A stretch of 64,000 nucleotides of DNA from Endozoicomonas sp. 4G (GTDB lineage Bacteria; Pseudomonadota; Gammaproteobacteria; Pseudomonadales; Endozoicomonadaceae), in assembly GCF_023822025.1 (NCBI RefSeq), contig NZ_CP082909.1, positions 3,834,001 through 3,898,000 on the forward strand, in the 5' to 3' direction. The notes under the pieces were generated by a model. The model did no database searches. It saw nothing but the letters and a program-made list of their open reading frames with translations, and was not told the DNA's origin. Both the position numbers and the translations under genes were made by a program. Of this stretch, positions 7,495 through 15,532 are shown piece by piece. The first letter of the stretch is position 1; the number at the start of each line of letters is the position of its first letter.

Positions 7495-8922
7495 TTAGTC
7501 AAAATCTGGAGGGAGGTCGGAGGCTTTTTTGAGGCAGGTTGGAAGACTATCCCCTTTCTTTCTTTTCGCGTTAGATGGCGGCTGGTCACAGGCTTTTCTT
7601 TTGGGTCTCTGGTTGGCAAGCAGGTGGATCTGTTTGTGCCTTTTCAGACTGCTTGTCCGATCGGTGCTATAGTTGCAGCCCTCAAAGTCACACTCGTGTA
7701 CCTTTGTTTTCTTGGGTCTCTGGTCGGCAGGCAGGTGGATCTGTTTGTGTATTTTCAGACTGGTCCTGTAGTCGGTCCTGAAGTTGCAGCCCTCATGATC
7801 ACACTGGTGCAACCTGGGTCTCTGGTCGACAGGCAAGTGCCTCTGTTTGTGCCTTCTCAGATCGTTCGCGTGGTCGGTGCTGTAGTTGCAGCCCTGATGG
7901 TCACACGGGTGCCGCTTGGGTCTCTGGTCGGCAGGCAGGTGGACCTGTTTATGCTTTTTGATATTACCCGCCAGATTGGAGCTGTAGTTGCAGCCCTCAT
8001 GACCACACTGGTACACCCTGATTCTCTGGTCGGCAGGCAGGTGGGTTTGTTTGTGCCTTTTCAGATGGCTCATGTTGCTGGTGTTGTAGTTGCAGCCCTC
8101 ATGGTCACACTGATGCACCTTGGGTTTTCTGGGTCTCTGGTCGGCAGGCAGGTGGGTCTGTTTGTGCTTTTTCAGAACACTCGCCCAGTCGGTGTTAAAG
8201 TCGCAGCCCTCATCATTACACTTGTAAACCCTGAGCCTCTGGTCGGTAGGCAGGTGGGTCTGTTTATGCCCTTTCAGATTCCCTGCCCGGTCCGTGATAT
8301 AGTCACAGCCCTCATGGTCACACTGGTGGATCTTGGGTCTCTTGCGTCTCTTGGGTCTCTGGTCGGCAGGCAGGTGGGTCTGTTTGTGCCTTTTCAGATC
8401 AGCCGACCGCTTGGTCCTGAAGTCGCAGCCATCATGGTCACACTGGTGCTTAGCAGCGTCCACTTTTGTCACGTCTACCTCTGAATCAGTGGGTATTTCA
8501 CTGTCTGAAACCGGCTCTTCCTTAATCTTTTTCAGTTCCAGAGTCGCACCATACTGACTGATTTCATTGGATACCCGAAAAGGATTAAGTGTTGTGGTTA
8601 CATACCGAACATCAGATTCGGCATTAGCTTCACCTTCATCTTCGTTTGAACGGTTGTCGCTGCTTTTATCAGAGGTGCTGTTGGCTTCACTGTCACTGTC
8701 TTCGCTGTAGGCACTATCATCAGAGGCTGCCCGGCTGTGAACCTTCAACTCCCACCATTCAATGGCCTCGCTCTCTTGTTCATCTGGTAGCCCACCCCGC
8801 AGCGCCTTGCTGACAGCCTGAGCGAAGCGCAAAGGCAACCTGTTTTCCTGAGCGCGGCCATTGGGGCAATGCACAGAAAAGGCAATGACCAAGGTCAAAA
8901 TCAATAGTTTTTTGGATAGCAA
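7495..8922 (-). CDS. Secreted C2H2 zinc-finger protein, 8 fingers, extended C-terminus
   Basis: A 475-aa family member. An in-frame deletion joins AVSKAL directly to RGGLPDEQ, removing the INAPKPFIEVLS ... ETILLPLFP segment, so the segment is dispensable or interchangeable. It has one linker repeat and eight fingers from about residue 165. The first inter-finger linker is expanded with basic KRRKRPK. The C-terminal 17-residue extension is shared with the genes on either side. Finger 8 (CDFEGCNYSTDRTSSLKRH) is the same as the last finger of the 6201-7451 gene. Start TTG. Confidence 0.9.
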   Translation of the reverse strand: MLSKKLLILTLVIAFSVHCPNGRAQENRLPLRFAQAVSKALRGGLPDEQESEAIEWWELKVHSRAASDDSAYSEDSDSEANSTSDKSSDNRSNEDEGEANAESDVRYVTTTLNPFRVSNEISQYGATLELKKIKEEPVSDSEIPTDSEVDVTKVDAAKHQCDHDGCDFRTKRSADLKRHKQTHLPADQRPKRRKRPKIHQCDHEGCDYITDRAGNLKGHKQTHLPTDQRLRVYKCNDEGCDFNTDWASVLKKHKQTHLPADQRPRKPKVHQCDHEGCNYNTSNMSHLKRHKQTHLPADQRIRVYQCGHEGCNYSSNLAGNIKKHKQVHLPADQRPKRHPCDHQGCNYSTDHANDLRRHKQRHLPVDQRPRLHQCDHEGCNFRTDYRTSLKIHKQIHLPADQRPKKTKVHECDFEGCNYSTDRTSSLKRHKQIHLLANQRPKRKACDQPPSNAKRKKGDSLPTCLKKASDLPPDFD

Positions 8923-8965
8923 GGCCCGGCTTCCCAGTCATTGAACTGTTTATTGGAAAATCAGG

Positions 8966-10423
8966 TTAGTCAAAATCTGGAGGGAGGTCGGAGGTTTCTT
9001 TGAGGTAGGTTGGAAGACTATCCCCTTTCTTTCTTTTCGCGTTAGATGGCGGCTGGTCACAGGCTTTTCTTTTGGGTCTCTGGTCGGCAGGCAGGTGGAT
9101 CCGTTTGTGCTTTTTGATATTACCCGTCAGATTGGAGCTGTAGTTGCAGCCCTCATGACCACACTGGTACACCCTGATTCTCTGGTCGGCAGGCAGGTGG
9201 GTCTGCTTGTGCCTTTGCAGATTAGGCGCCAGGTCGGTGCTGTAGTCGCAGCCCTCATGGTCACACTGGTGCACCTTGGGTCTCTGGTCGGCGGGCAGGT
9301 GAGTCTGTTTGTGCTTTTTCAGATTGCTCGCCAGGTCGGTGCTGTGGTTGCAGCCCTCATGGTCACACCGGTACATCTTGGGTCTCTGGTCGGCAGGCAG
9401 GTGGGTCTGTTTGTGCGTTTTCAGATTGCTAGCTCGGTCGGTGCGGTAGTCGCAGCCCTCATGATCACATTGGTACATCTTGACTCTCTGGTCGGCAGGC
9501 AAGTGGGTCTGTTTGTGCTTTTTCAGATCGCTCGTCCAGTCGGTGTTGTAGTCGCAGCCCTCATGATCACACTGGTACACCTTGACTCTCTGGTCGGCAG
9601 GTAAATGGGTCTGTTTGTGTTTTTTCAGATTGCTCGGATGTCGGGAGCTGTGGTTGCAGCCCTCATGGTCACACTGGTGCACCTTGGCTCTTTTAGGTCT
9701 CTGGTCGGCAGGCAGGTGGGTCTGTTTGTGCCTTTTCAGATTGCACGCCTGGTCGGTGTTGTAGTCGCAGCCCTCATGCTCACACTGGTGGATCTTGGGT
9801 TTCTTGGGTCTCTGGTCGGCAGGCAAGTGTTTTTGTTTGTGCCTTTTCAGATCTATCGACCGCTTGGACTTGTAGTTGCAGCCCTCATGGTCACACTGGT
9901 GCTTAGCAGCGTCCACTTTTCTCACGTCTACCTCTGAATCAGTCATTATTTCACTTTCTGAAACAGGCTCCTCCTTAATCTTTTTCAGTGCCAGAGTCGC
10001 ACCATACTGACTGATTTCATTGGATACCCGAAAAGGATTAAGTGTTGTGGTTTCATACTGAACATCAGATTCGTCTTCGTTTGAACAGTTGTCGTTGCTT
10101 TCATCAGAGATGCTGCTGTCTTCACTGTCAGAACCACTGTCAGAACCACTGTCAGAAGCACTGTCAGAAGCACTGTCAGAGGTTGTCCGACTGTGAACCT
10201 GCAACTCCCACCATTCAATGGCCTCACTCTCTTCTTCAATGCCCGTCACGTAGCCTTCTTTTATGGATGAGGCCTCAATAAAGGGTGTCGGGCTGTTGAT
10301 CAGCGCCTTGCCGACAGCCAGAGCGAAGCGCAAAGGCAACCTGTTTTCCTGAGCGCGACCATTGGAGCAATGCACAGAAAAGGCAATGACCAAGGTCAAA
10401 ATCAATGGTTTTTTGGATAGCAA
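8966..10423 (-). CDS. Secreted C2H2 zinc-finger protein, 8 fingers, Ser-Asp repeat
   Basis: A 485-aa family member with the short N-terminal variant. Its acidic tract is expanded by a 12-bp repeat (about 10128-10180) into SASDSASDSGSDSGSDSE. It has one linker repeat, eight fingers from about residue 175 and the 17-residue C-terminal extension. The IS110 element lies in its upstream spacer, 77 bp from the start codon, and separates this gene from the TTGACT-bearing cassette only on its far side. The conserved GTTAGTCAAAATC stretch remains next to the gene. Start TTG. Confidence 0.9.
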   Translation of the reverse strand: MLSKKPLILTLVIAFSVHCSNGRAQENRLPLRFALAVGKALINSPTPFIEASSIKEGYVTGIEEESEAIEWWELQVHSRTTSDSASDSASDSGSDSGSDSEDSSISDESNDNCSNEDESDVQYETTTLNPFRVSNEISQYGATLALKKIKEEPVSESEIMTDSEVDVRKVDAAKHQCDHEGCNYKSKRSIDLKRHKQKHLPADQRPKKPKIHQCEHEGCDYNTDQACNLKRHKQTHLPADQRPKRAKVHQCDHEGCNHSSRHPSNLKKHKQTHLPADQRVKVYQCDHEGCDYNTDWTSDLKKHKQTHLPADQRVKMYQCDHEGCDYRTDRASNLKTHKQTHLPADQRPKMYRCDHEGCNHSTDLASNLKKHKQTHLPADQRPKVHQCDHEGCDYSTDLAPNLQRHKQTHLPADQRIRVYQCGHEGCNYSSNLTGNIKKHKRIHLPADQRPKRKACDQPPSNAKRKKGDSLPTYLKETSDLPPDFD

Positions 10424-10579
10424 GGCCCGGCTTCCCAGTCATTGAACTGTTTATTGAAAAATCAGGTTAGTCAAAATCTGGAGAGGGGTCAGAGTTTTCT
10501 TTGCCGTGAAAATGCCCGAATTCAGGACGCAGGTAGCCCGCCTTGCACAGAACAAGGTACGAATGTCTCATTAATAGAC

Positions 10580-11803
10580 TCAGACCGTCTGTAGGGTCAG
10601 AGTCAAGTATCCGTATTCCCCCAGTTTGTTTAACCAGCGTGGTGCGTTCTTCCTGACCATCAAACCCTCGTAATCAGTGTCAGGATCAATATAAGGCTTC
10701 CGCTTCTTCAGTAAGGTGTAAATCACACGAATCAGCTTATGTGCAATGGCAATCAGACTTCGTTTGTGTCCTTTGCGAATCACCAGACTCTGGTACTTAC
10801 CCTTAAACTGACATTTCGTTTTGATGGCTGCGTTTGCTACTTCACACAAAATCGTCTTGATCATTTTATTACCTTTCCGTATGCGACCGCTTTTGCGTTT
10901 GCCTGCACTCTCGTTGTTACCTGGGCAGAGTCCAGCCCAGGATGCGATTTCTTTCATGCCGCCAAACTGCTCCATGTCATCGCCTATTTCTGCAATCAGA
11001 GTGGCTGCGCTCATTTCGCTTACGCCGGGCAAGGTTTGCAGTAGCTGCCAAGCCTCTTTCCATGGTTGAATACCGTTCAGAATTTGAATTTCAAGCTCTC
11101 TCTGCTGTTCGCTGAGGAAGTTGATGTGACCTCTGATGCTTTTCAGAACAATAAGGTGAGAGGGAGATAGCTGTTCATCCATGCTGGCCATCAATTGTTT
11201 TTTGTCTGCTTTCACCCGATAGTCTGCTTTATTGACAATGTCTCGAAGTGATTCACCATCAATAAGCGCATTGACCATACGCTGACCCGATTTGCCATTT
11301 ATGTCGCTGATTAACCCCCCGAGCCGGATACCACTGTCGTCCAGCGTCTTGTGCAACCGGTTCTTTTCTCTCGCTATGAGCTTGACCAACTTGTCACGGT
11401 GTCGGGTCAATAAACGTAGTTGCTCCTGTTCAGGGTTAGGCACAAAGCTGGGACGAATCAGGCCGCAATGTGCAAGGTGGGCAAGCCACTGGCTATCCAG
11501 CGTATCGGTTTTACGTCCCGGTACGTTTTTAACATGCCGGGCATTCACCACCCATGGGTTCAGACCGCGAGTAATGATTGATGCGTAAATACTTTTCCAA
11601 TAGATGCCCGTGCTTTCCATCACAACCAGATCAACCTGATGTTGCTGGAGAAATTGGCACATCAATTCCCGATCTTTCCGGAAGGTCGGGAACTCACGGG
11701 TAATAACCTGTACCTCTTCATTCGGGACTTCTTTGCGCACAGTGACCATGACCATCATTTTATGGACATCAATGCCTGCGCAGTTTTTCACAATGGTTTC
11801 CAT
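10580..11803 (-). CDS. IS110-family transposase (DEDD/Tnp20 recombinase)
   Basis: This 407-aa protein has the IS110 family order. The N-terminal RuvC-like DEDD domain shows GIDVHK (Asp 11), VMESTGIYW and GRKTDTLDSQWLA. The C-terminal Transposase_20 domain shows LPGVSEMSAATLIAEIG, WAGLCPGNNESAGKRKSG and RKGNK, with the Ser expected to attack DNA. Family members move as circular intermediates and need a bridge RNA. Length and motifs are intact, so the element may be active. The ATG start lies about 300 bp inside the element end, leaving room for the RNA described next. Confidence 0.95.
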   Translation of the reverse strand: METIVKNCAGIDVHKMMVMVTVRKEVPNEEVQVITREFPTFRKDRELMCQFLQQHQVDLVVMESTGIYWKSIYASIITRGLNPWVVNARHVKNVPGRKTDTLDSQWLAHLAHCGLIRPSFVPNPEQEQLRLLTRHRDKLVKLIAREKNRLHKTLDDSGIRLGGLISDINGKSGQRMVNALIDGESLRDIVNKADYRVKADKKQLMASMDEQLSPSHLIVLKSIRGHINFLSEQQRELEIQILNGIQPWKEAWQLLQTLPGVSEMSAATLIAEIGDDMEQFGGMKEIASWAGLCPGNNESAGKRKSGRIRKGNKMIKTILCEVANAAIKTKCQFKGKYQSLVIRKGHKRSLIAIAHKLIRVIYTLLKKRKPYIDPDTDYEGLMVRKNAPRWLNKLGEYGYLTLTLQTV

Positions 11804-11811
11804 TGTCTATG

Positions 11812-12010
11812 CTCCAACTGTTCATGGAAGGACAGCAGAGCCTGACGGAATGAATCGAAACGCCATAGTCTCACTTGGAGAAAAGGGCTGTTTGCCGTGC
11901 ATTCAATGTTCCAGAGATGGAACCTGTGGTGCCAGCTCTGAACCATGAGATAAGCGAGGGTGCGGACGATTCAGTCCAGGTCAATTTGAGTTCAGGGTCT
12001 GGAGCCCTAC
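11812..12010 (-). ncRNA. Predicted IS110 bridge RNA (boundaries approximate)
   Basis: The non-coding end upstream of the transposase holds two segments that match the element ends in the way known for IS621-type bridge RNAs. On the plus strand, TTTGCCGTG at 11891-11899 repeats the left end at 10500-10508 (left donor guide, 9/9 including the TTTG core). TGTTCATG at 11819-11826 is the exact reverse complement of the right end at 12098-12105 (right donor guide, 8/8). CTCCAA at 11812-11817 can pair with TTGGAG at 11875-11880, and GAATG/CATTC can close the donor loop. A candidate left target guide, TTTGAG at 11985-11990, matches the flank at 12106-12111. The right target guide was not found. The RNA ends are guessed from the usual length. 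Confidence 0.65.
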
Positions 12011-12128
12011 AAAGAATTCGACCACTGTCAGGTTCTGCCTCAGATCTATTTTGGCAGAGCATCATTTTCATTGTGCGGGGTGACCGAAAATAAGGTCATG
12101 AACATTTGAGATGGGTTGGGAGGCAGGG

Positions 12129-13766
12129 TCATTCTTTATCGCCTTTCTTTCTTTTCGCGTTAGATGGCGGCTGGTCATAGGCTTTTCTTTTGGGTCTCTG
12201 GTCGGCAGGCAGGTGGGTCTGTTTGTGACTTTTCAGACTGCTTGTCCGATCGGTGCTATAGTTGCAGCCCTCAAAGTCACACTCGTGTACCTTTGTTTTC
12301 TTGGGTCTCTGGTCGGCAGGCAGGTGGATCTGTTTGTGTATTTTCAGACTGCTCCTGTAGTCGGTTCTGAAGTTGCAGCCCTCATGGTCACACTGGTGCA
12401 ACTTGGGTCTCTGGTCGACAGGCAAGTGCCTCTGTTTGTGCTTTTTGATATTACCCGCCAGATTGGAGCTGTAGTTGCAGCCCTCATGACCACACTGGTA
12501 CACCCTGACTCTCTGGTCGGCAGGCAAGTGGGTTTGTTTGTGCCTTTTCAGATGGCTCGTGTTGCTGGTGTTGTAGTTGCAGCCCTCATGGTCACACTGA
12601 TGCACCTTGGGTTTTCTGGGTCTCTGGTCGGCGGGCAGGTGGGTCTGTTTGTGCGTTTTCAGAACACTCGCCCGGTCGGTGTTAAAGTCGCAGCCCTCAT
12701 CATCACACTTGTAAACCCTGAGCCTCTGGTCGGTAGGCAGGTGGATCTGTTTATGCCCTTTCAGATTCCCCGCCCGGTCCGTGATATAGTCACAGCCCTC
12801 ATGGTCACACTGGTGGATCTTAGGTCTCTTGGGTCTCTTGGATCTCTTGGGTCTTTTGGGTCTCTGGTCGGCAGGCAGGTGGGTCTGTTTATGCCCTTTC
12901 AGATTCTCCGCCCGGTTCGTACTGAAGTCGCAGCCCTCATGGTCACACTGGTGCACCTTGGCTCTTTTAGGTCTCTGGTCGGCAGGCAGGTGGGTCTGTT
13001 TGTGCTTTTTCAGATTGCTAGCTCGGTCGGTGCGGTAGTCGCAGCCCTCATGATCACATTGGTACACCTTGACTCTCTGGTCGGCAGGCAAGTGGGTCTG
13101 TTTGTGCTTTTTCAGATCGCTCGCCCAGTCGGTGTTGTAGTCGCAGCCCTCATGATCACACCGGTACACCTTGACTCTCTGGTCGGCAGGTAAATGGGTC
13201 TGTTTGTGTTTTTTCAGATTGCTCAGATGTCGGGAGCTGTAGTTGCAGCCCTCATGGTCACACTGGTGCTTAGCAGTGTCCACTTTTCTCACGTCTACCT
13301 CTGAATCAGTCATTATTTCACTTTCTGAAACAGGCTCCTCCTTAATCTTTTTCAGTGCCAGAGTCGCACCATACAGACTGATTTCATTGGATACCCGAAA
13401 AGGATTCAGTGTTGTGGTTTCATACTGAACATCAGATTCGTCTTCGTTTGAACGGTTGTCGTTGCTTTCATCAGAGATGCTGCTGTCTTCACTGTCAGAA
13501 CCACTGTCAGAAGCACTGTCAGAGGTTGCCCGACTGTGAACCTGCAACTCCCACCATTCAATGGCCTCACTCTCTTCTTCAATGCCCGTCACGTAGCCTT
13601 CTTTTATGGATAAGACCTCAATAAAGGGTGTCGGGCTGTTGATCAGCGCCTTGCCGACAGCCAGAGCGAAGCGCAAAGGCAACCTGTTTTCTTGAGCGCG
13701 GCCATTGGAGCAATGCACAGAAAAGGCAATGACCAAGGTCAAAATCAATGGTTTTTTGGATAGCAA
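12129..13766 (-). CDS. Secreted C2H2 zinc-finger protein, 10 fingers
   Basis: A 545-aa family member with the short N-terminal variant, a 12-bp-repeat Ser-Asp-Ala/Gly acidic tract, one linker repeat and ten fingers from about residue 170. One inter-finger linker (12820-12860) is expanded into RPKRPKRSKRPKRPK by a 9-bp repeat, which adds a second strongly basic patch mid-protein. It shares finger blocks with the genes at 7495-8922 (fingers 5-10) and 8966-10423 (fingers 1-3). It ends in the GDKE form of the tail, just outside the IS110 right end. Start TTG. Confidence 0.92.
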   Translation of the reverse strand: MLSKKPLILTLVIAFSVHCSNGRAQENRLPLRFALAVGKALINSPTPFIEVLSIKEGYVTGIEEESEAIEWWELQVHSRATSDSASDSGSDSEDSSISDESNDNRSNEDESDVQYETTTLNPFRVSNEISLYGATLALKKIKEEPVSESEIMTDSEVDVRKVDTAKHQCDHEGCNYSSRHLSNLKKHKQTHLPADQRVKVYRCDHEGCDYNTDWASDLKKHKQTHLPADQRVKVYQCDHEGCDYRTDRASNLKKHKQTHLPADQRPKRAKVHQCDHEGCDFSTNRAENLKGHKQTHLPADQRPKRPKRSKRPKRPKIHQCDHEGCDYITDRAGNLKGHKQIHLPTDQRLRVYKCDDEGCDFNTDRASVLKTHKQTHLPADQRPRKPKVHQCDHEGCNYNTSNTSHLKRHKQTHLPADQRVRVYQCGHEGCNYSSNLAGNIKKHKQRHLPVDQRPKLHQCDHEGCNFRTDYRSSLKIHKQIHLPADQRPKKTKVHECDFEGCNYSTDRTSSLKSHKQTHLPADQRPKRKAYDQPPSNAKRKKGDKE

Positions 13767-13866
13767 GGCCCGGCTTCCCAGTCATTGAACTGTTTATTGG
13801 AAAATCAGGTTAGTCAAAATCTGGAGAGGTGTCGGAGTTTTCTTTGAGGTGGGTTGGGAGGCAGGG

Positions 13867-15432
13867 TCATTCTTTATCGCCTTTCTTTCTTTTCGCGTTA
13901 GATGGCGGCTGGTCATAGGCTTTTCTTTTAAGTCTCTGGTGGGCAGGCAAGTGCTTCTGTTTGTGCCTTTTCAGATCGTTCGGCTGGTCGGTACTGTAGT
14001 TGCAGCCCTGATGGTCACACTGGTGCCGCTTGAGTCTCTGGTCGGCAGGCAGGTGGGTCTGTTTGTGTCTTTTCAGATTACCCAACTGGTCGGTACTGTA
14101 GTTGCAGCCCTCATGGTCGCACCGGTGCACCTTGAGTGTCTTGGGTCTCTGGTCGGCAGGCAGGTGGGTCTGTTTGTGCTTTTTCAGAACGCTCGCCCAG
14201 TCGGTGTTGTAGTCACAGCCCTCATGATCACATTGGTGCACCTTGACTCTCTGGTCGGCAGGCAAGTGGATCTGTTTGTGCTTTTTCAGATCGCTCGCCC
14301 AGTCGGTGTTGAAGTCGCAGCCCTCATGATCACACCGGTACAGCTTGACTCTCTGGTCGGCAGGTAAATGGGTCTGTTTGTGTTTTTGCAGATTGCTCGG
14401 ATGTCGGGATCTGTAGTTGCAGCCCTCATGGTCGCACTGTTGCACCTTGAGTCTCTGGTCGACAGGCAGGTGGGTCTGTTTGTGCGCCTTCAGATTGCCA
14501 CTGTGGCTGGTGCTGAACTTGCAGCCCTCATGGTCGCACTGTTGCACCTTGGGTTTATTGGGTCTCTGTTTGGCACGCAGGTGGGTCTGTTTGTGCGCCT
14601 TGAGATTGCCCCTGTGGTCGGTGCTGTAATTGCAGCCCTCATGGTCACACTGGTGCGCCCTGAGTCTCTGGTCGGCAGGCAAGTGCTTCTGTTTGTGCCT
14701 TTTCAGAGTGGTTCTGTGGGCGGTTCTGTAGTTGCAGCCCTCATGGTCACACTGGTGCTTAACAGCGTCCAATTTTGTCACCTCTACCTCTGAATCAGTG
14801 AGTATTTCACTGTCTGAAACGAGCTCCTCCTTAATCTTTTTCAGTTCCAGAGTCGCACCATACTGACTGATTTCATTGGCTACCCGAAAAGGATTCAGTG
14901 TTGTGGTTTCATACTGAACATCGTATTCGTCTTCGTTTGAACGATTGTCGATGCTTTTATCAGAGGTGCCGTTGGTGGCTATTTCACTGTCTGAAACGGG
15001 CTCCTGCTTAATGTTTTTCAGCTCCAGAGTCGTACAATACTGACTGGTTTCATTGGATACCCGAAAAGGATTCAGTGTTGTGGTTTCATACTGAACATCG
15101 GATTCGTCTTCGTTTGAACGGTTGTCGTTGCTTTCATCAGAGGTGCTGCTGTTTTCACTGTCAGAACCACTTTCAGAACCACTGTCAGAGGCTGCCCGGC
15201 TGTGAGCCTTCAACTCCCACCATTCAATGGCCTCGCTCTCTTCTTCAATACCCGTAACGTAAACTCCTTTTATGGATAAGACCTCAATAAAGGACTTCCG
15301 GGCGTTGATCAGCACCTTGCCGACAGCCAGAGCGAAGCGCAAAGGCAACCTGTTTTCCTGAGCGTGACCATTGGAGCAATGCACAGAAAAGGTAATGAAC
15401 AAGGTCAAAATCAATGGTTTTTTGGATAGCAA
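13867..15432 (-). CDS. Secreted C2H2 zinc-finger protein, 8 fingers
   Basis: A 521-aa family member with a TTG start and signal peptide MLSKKPLILTLFITFSVHC. It has the short N-terminal variant, a Ser-Gly-Asp acidic tract, two linker repeats (IKQEPVSDSE and IKEELVSDSE) and eight fingers from about residue 230. Finger 1 (RTAHRTTLKRH) recurs in the gene at 15533-16870 and, as a damaged copy, in the gene at 27089-28768. The KRK ... KRKK tail is intact. Spacers of 100 bp lie on both sides. Confidence 0.92.
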   Translation of the reverse strand: MLSKKPLILTLFITFSVHCSNGHAQENRLPLRFALAVGKVLINARKSFIEVLSIKGVYVTGIEEESEAIEWWELKAHSRAASDSGSESGSDSENSSTSDESNDNRSNEDESDVQYETTTLNPFRVSNETSQYCTTLELKNIKQEPVSDSEIATNGTSDKSIDNRSNEDEYDVQYETTTLNPFRVANEISQYGATLELKKIKEELVSDSEILTDSEVEVTKLDAVKHQCDHEGCNYRTAHRTTLKRHKQKHLPADQRLRAHQCDHEGCNYSTDHRGNLKAHKQTHLRAKQRPNKPKVQQCDHEGCKFSTSHSGNLKAHKQTHLPVDQRLKVQQCDHEGCNYRSRHPSNLQKHKQTHLPADQRVKLYRCDHEGCDFNTDWASDLKKHKQIHLPADQRVKVHQCDHEGCDYNTDWASVLKKHKQTHLPADQRPKTLKVHRCDHEGCNYSTDQLGNLKRHKQTHLPADQRLKRHQCDHQGCNYSTDQPNDLKRHKQKHLPAHQRLKRKAYDQPPSNAKRKKGDKE

Positions 15433-15532
15433 GGCCCGGCTTCCCAGTCATTGAACTGTTTATTGGGAAGTCAGGTTAGTCAAAATCTGGAGAGAGGTCG
15501 GAGGTTTTTTTTGAGGTGGGTTGGGAGGCAGG

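Larger units (their letters stand above)
10500..12109 (-). mobile_element. IS110-family insertion sequence (about 1.6 kb)
   Basis: The element interrupts a copy of the zinc-finger spacer. The left flank ends TTTTC-TTTG and the right flank resumes TTTG-AGATGGGTTGGG, where intact copies read TTTGAGGTGGGTTGGG. The tetranucleotide TTTG (CAAA on the transposase strand) is therefore shared by both junctions, at 10500-10503 and 12106-12109, and must hold the crossover core. There are no long terminal inverted repeats. The layout has a long non-coding end upstream of the transposase (about 300 bp) and a short one downstream (about 76 bp), which is the IS110 rather than IS1111 arrangement. Confidence 0.85.
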
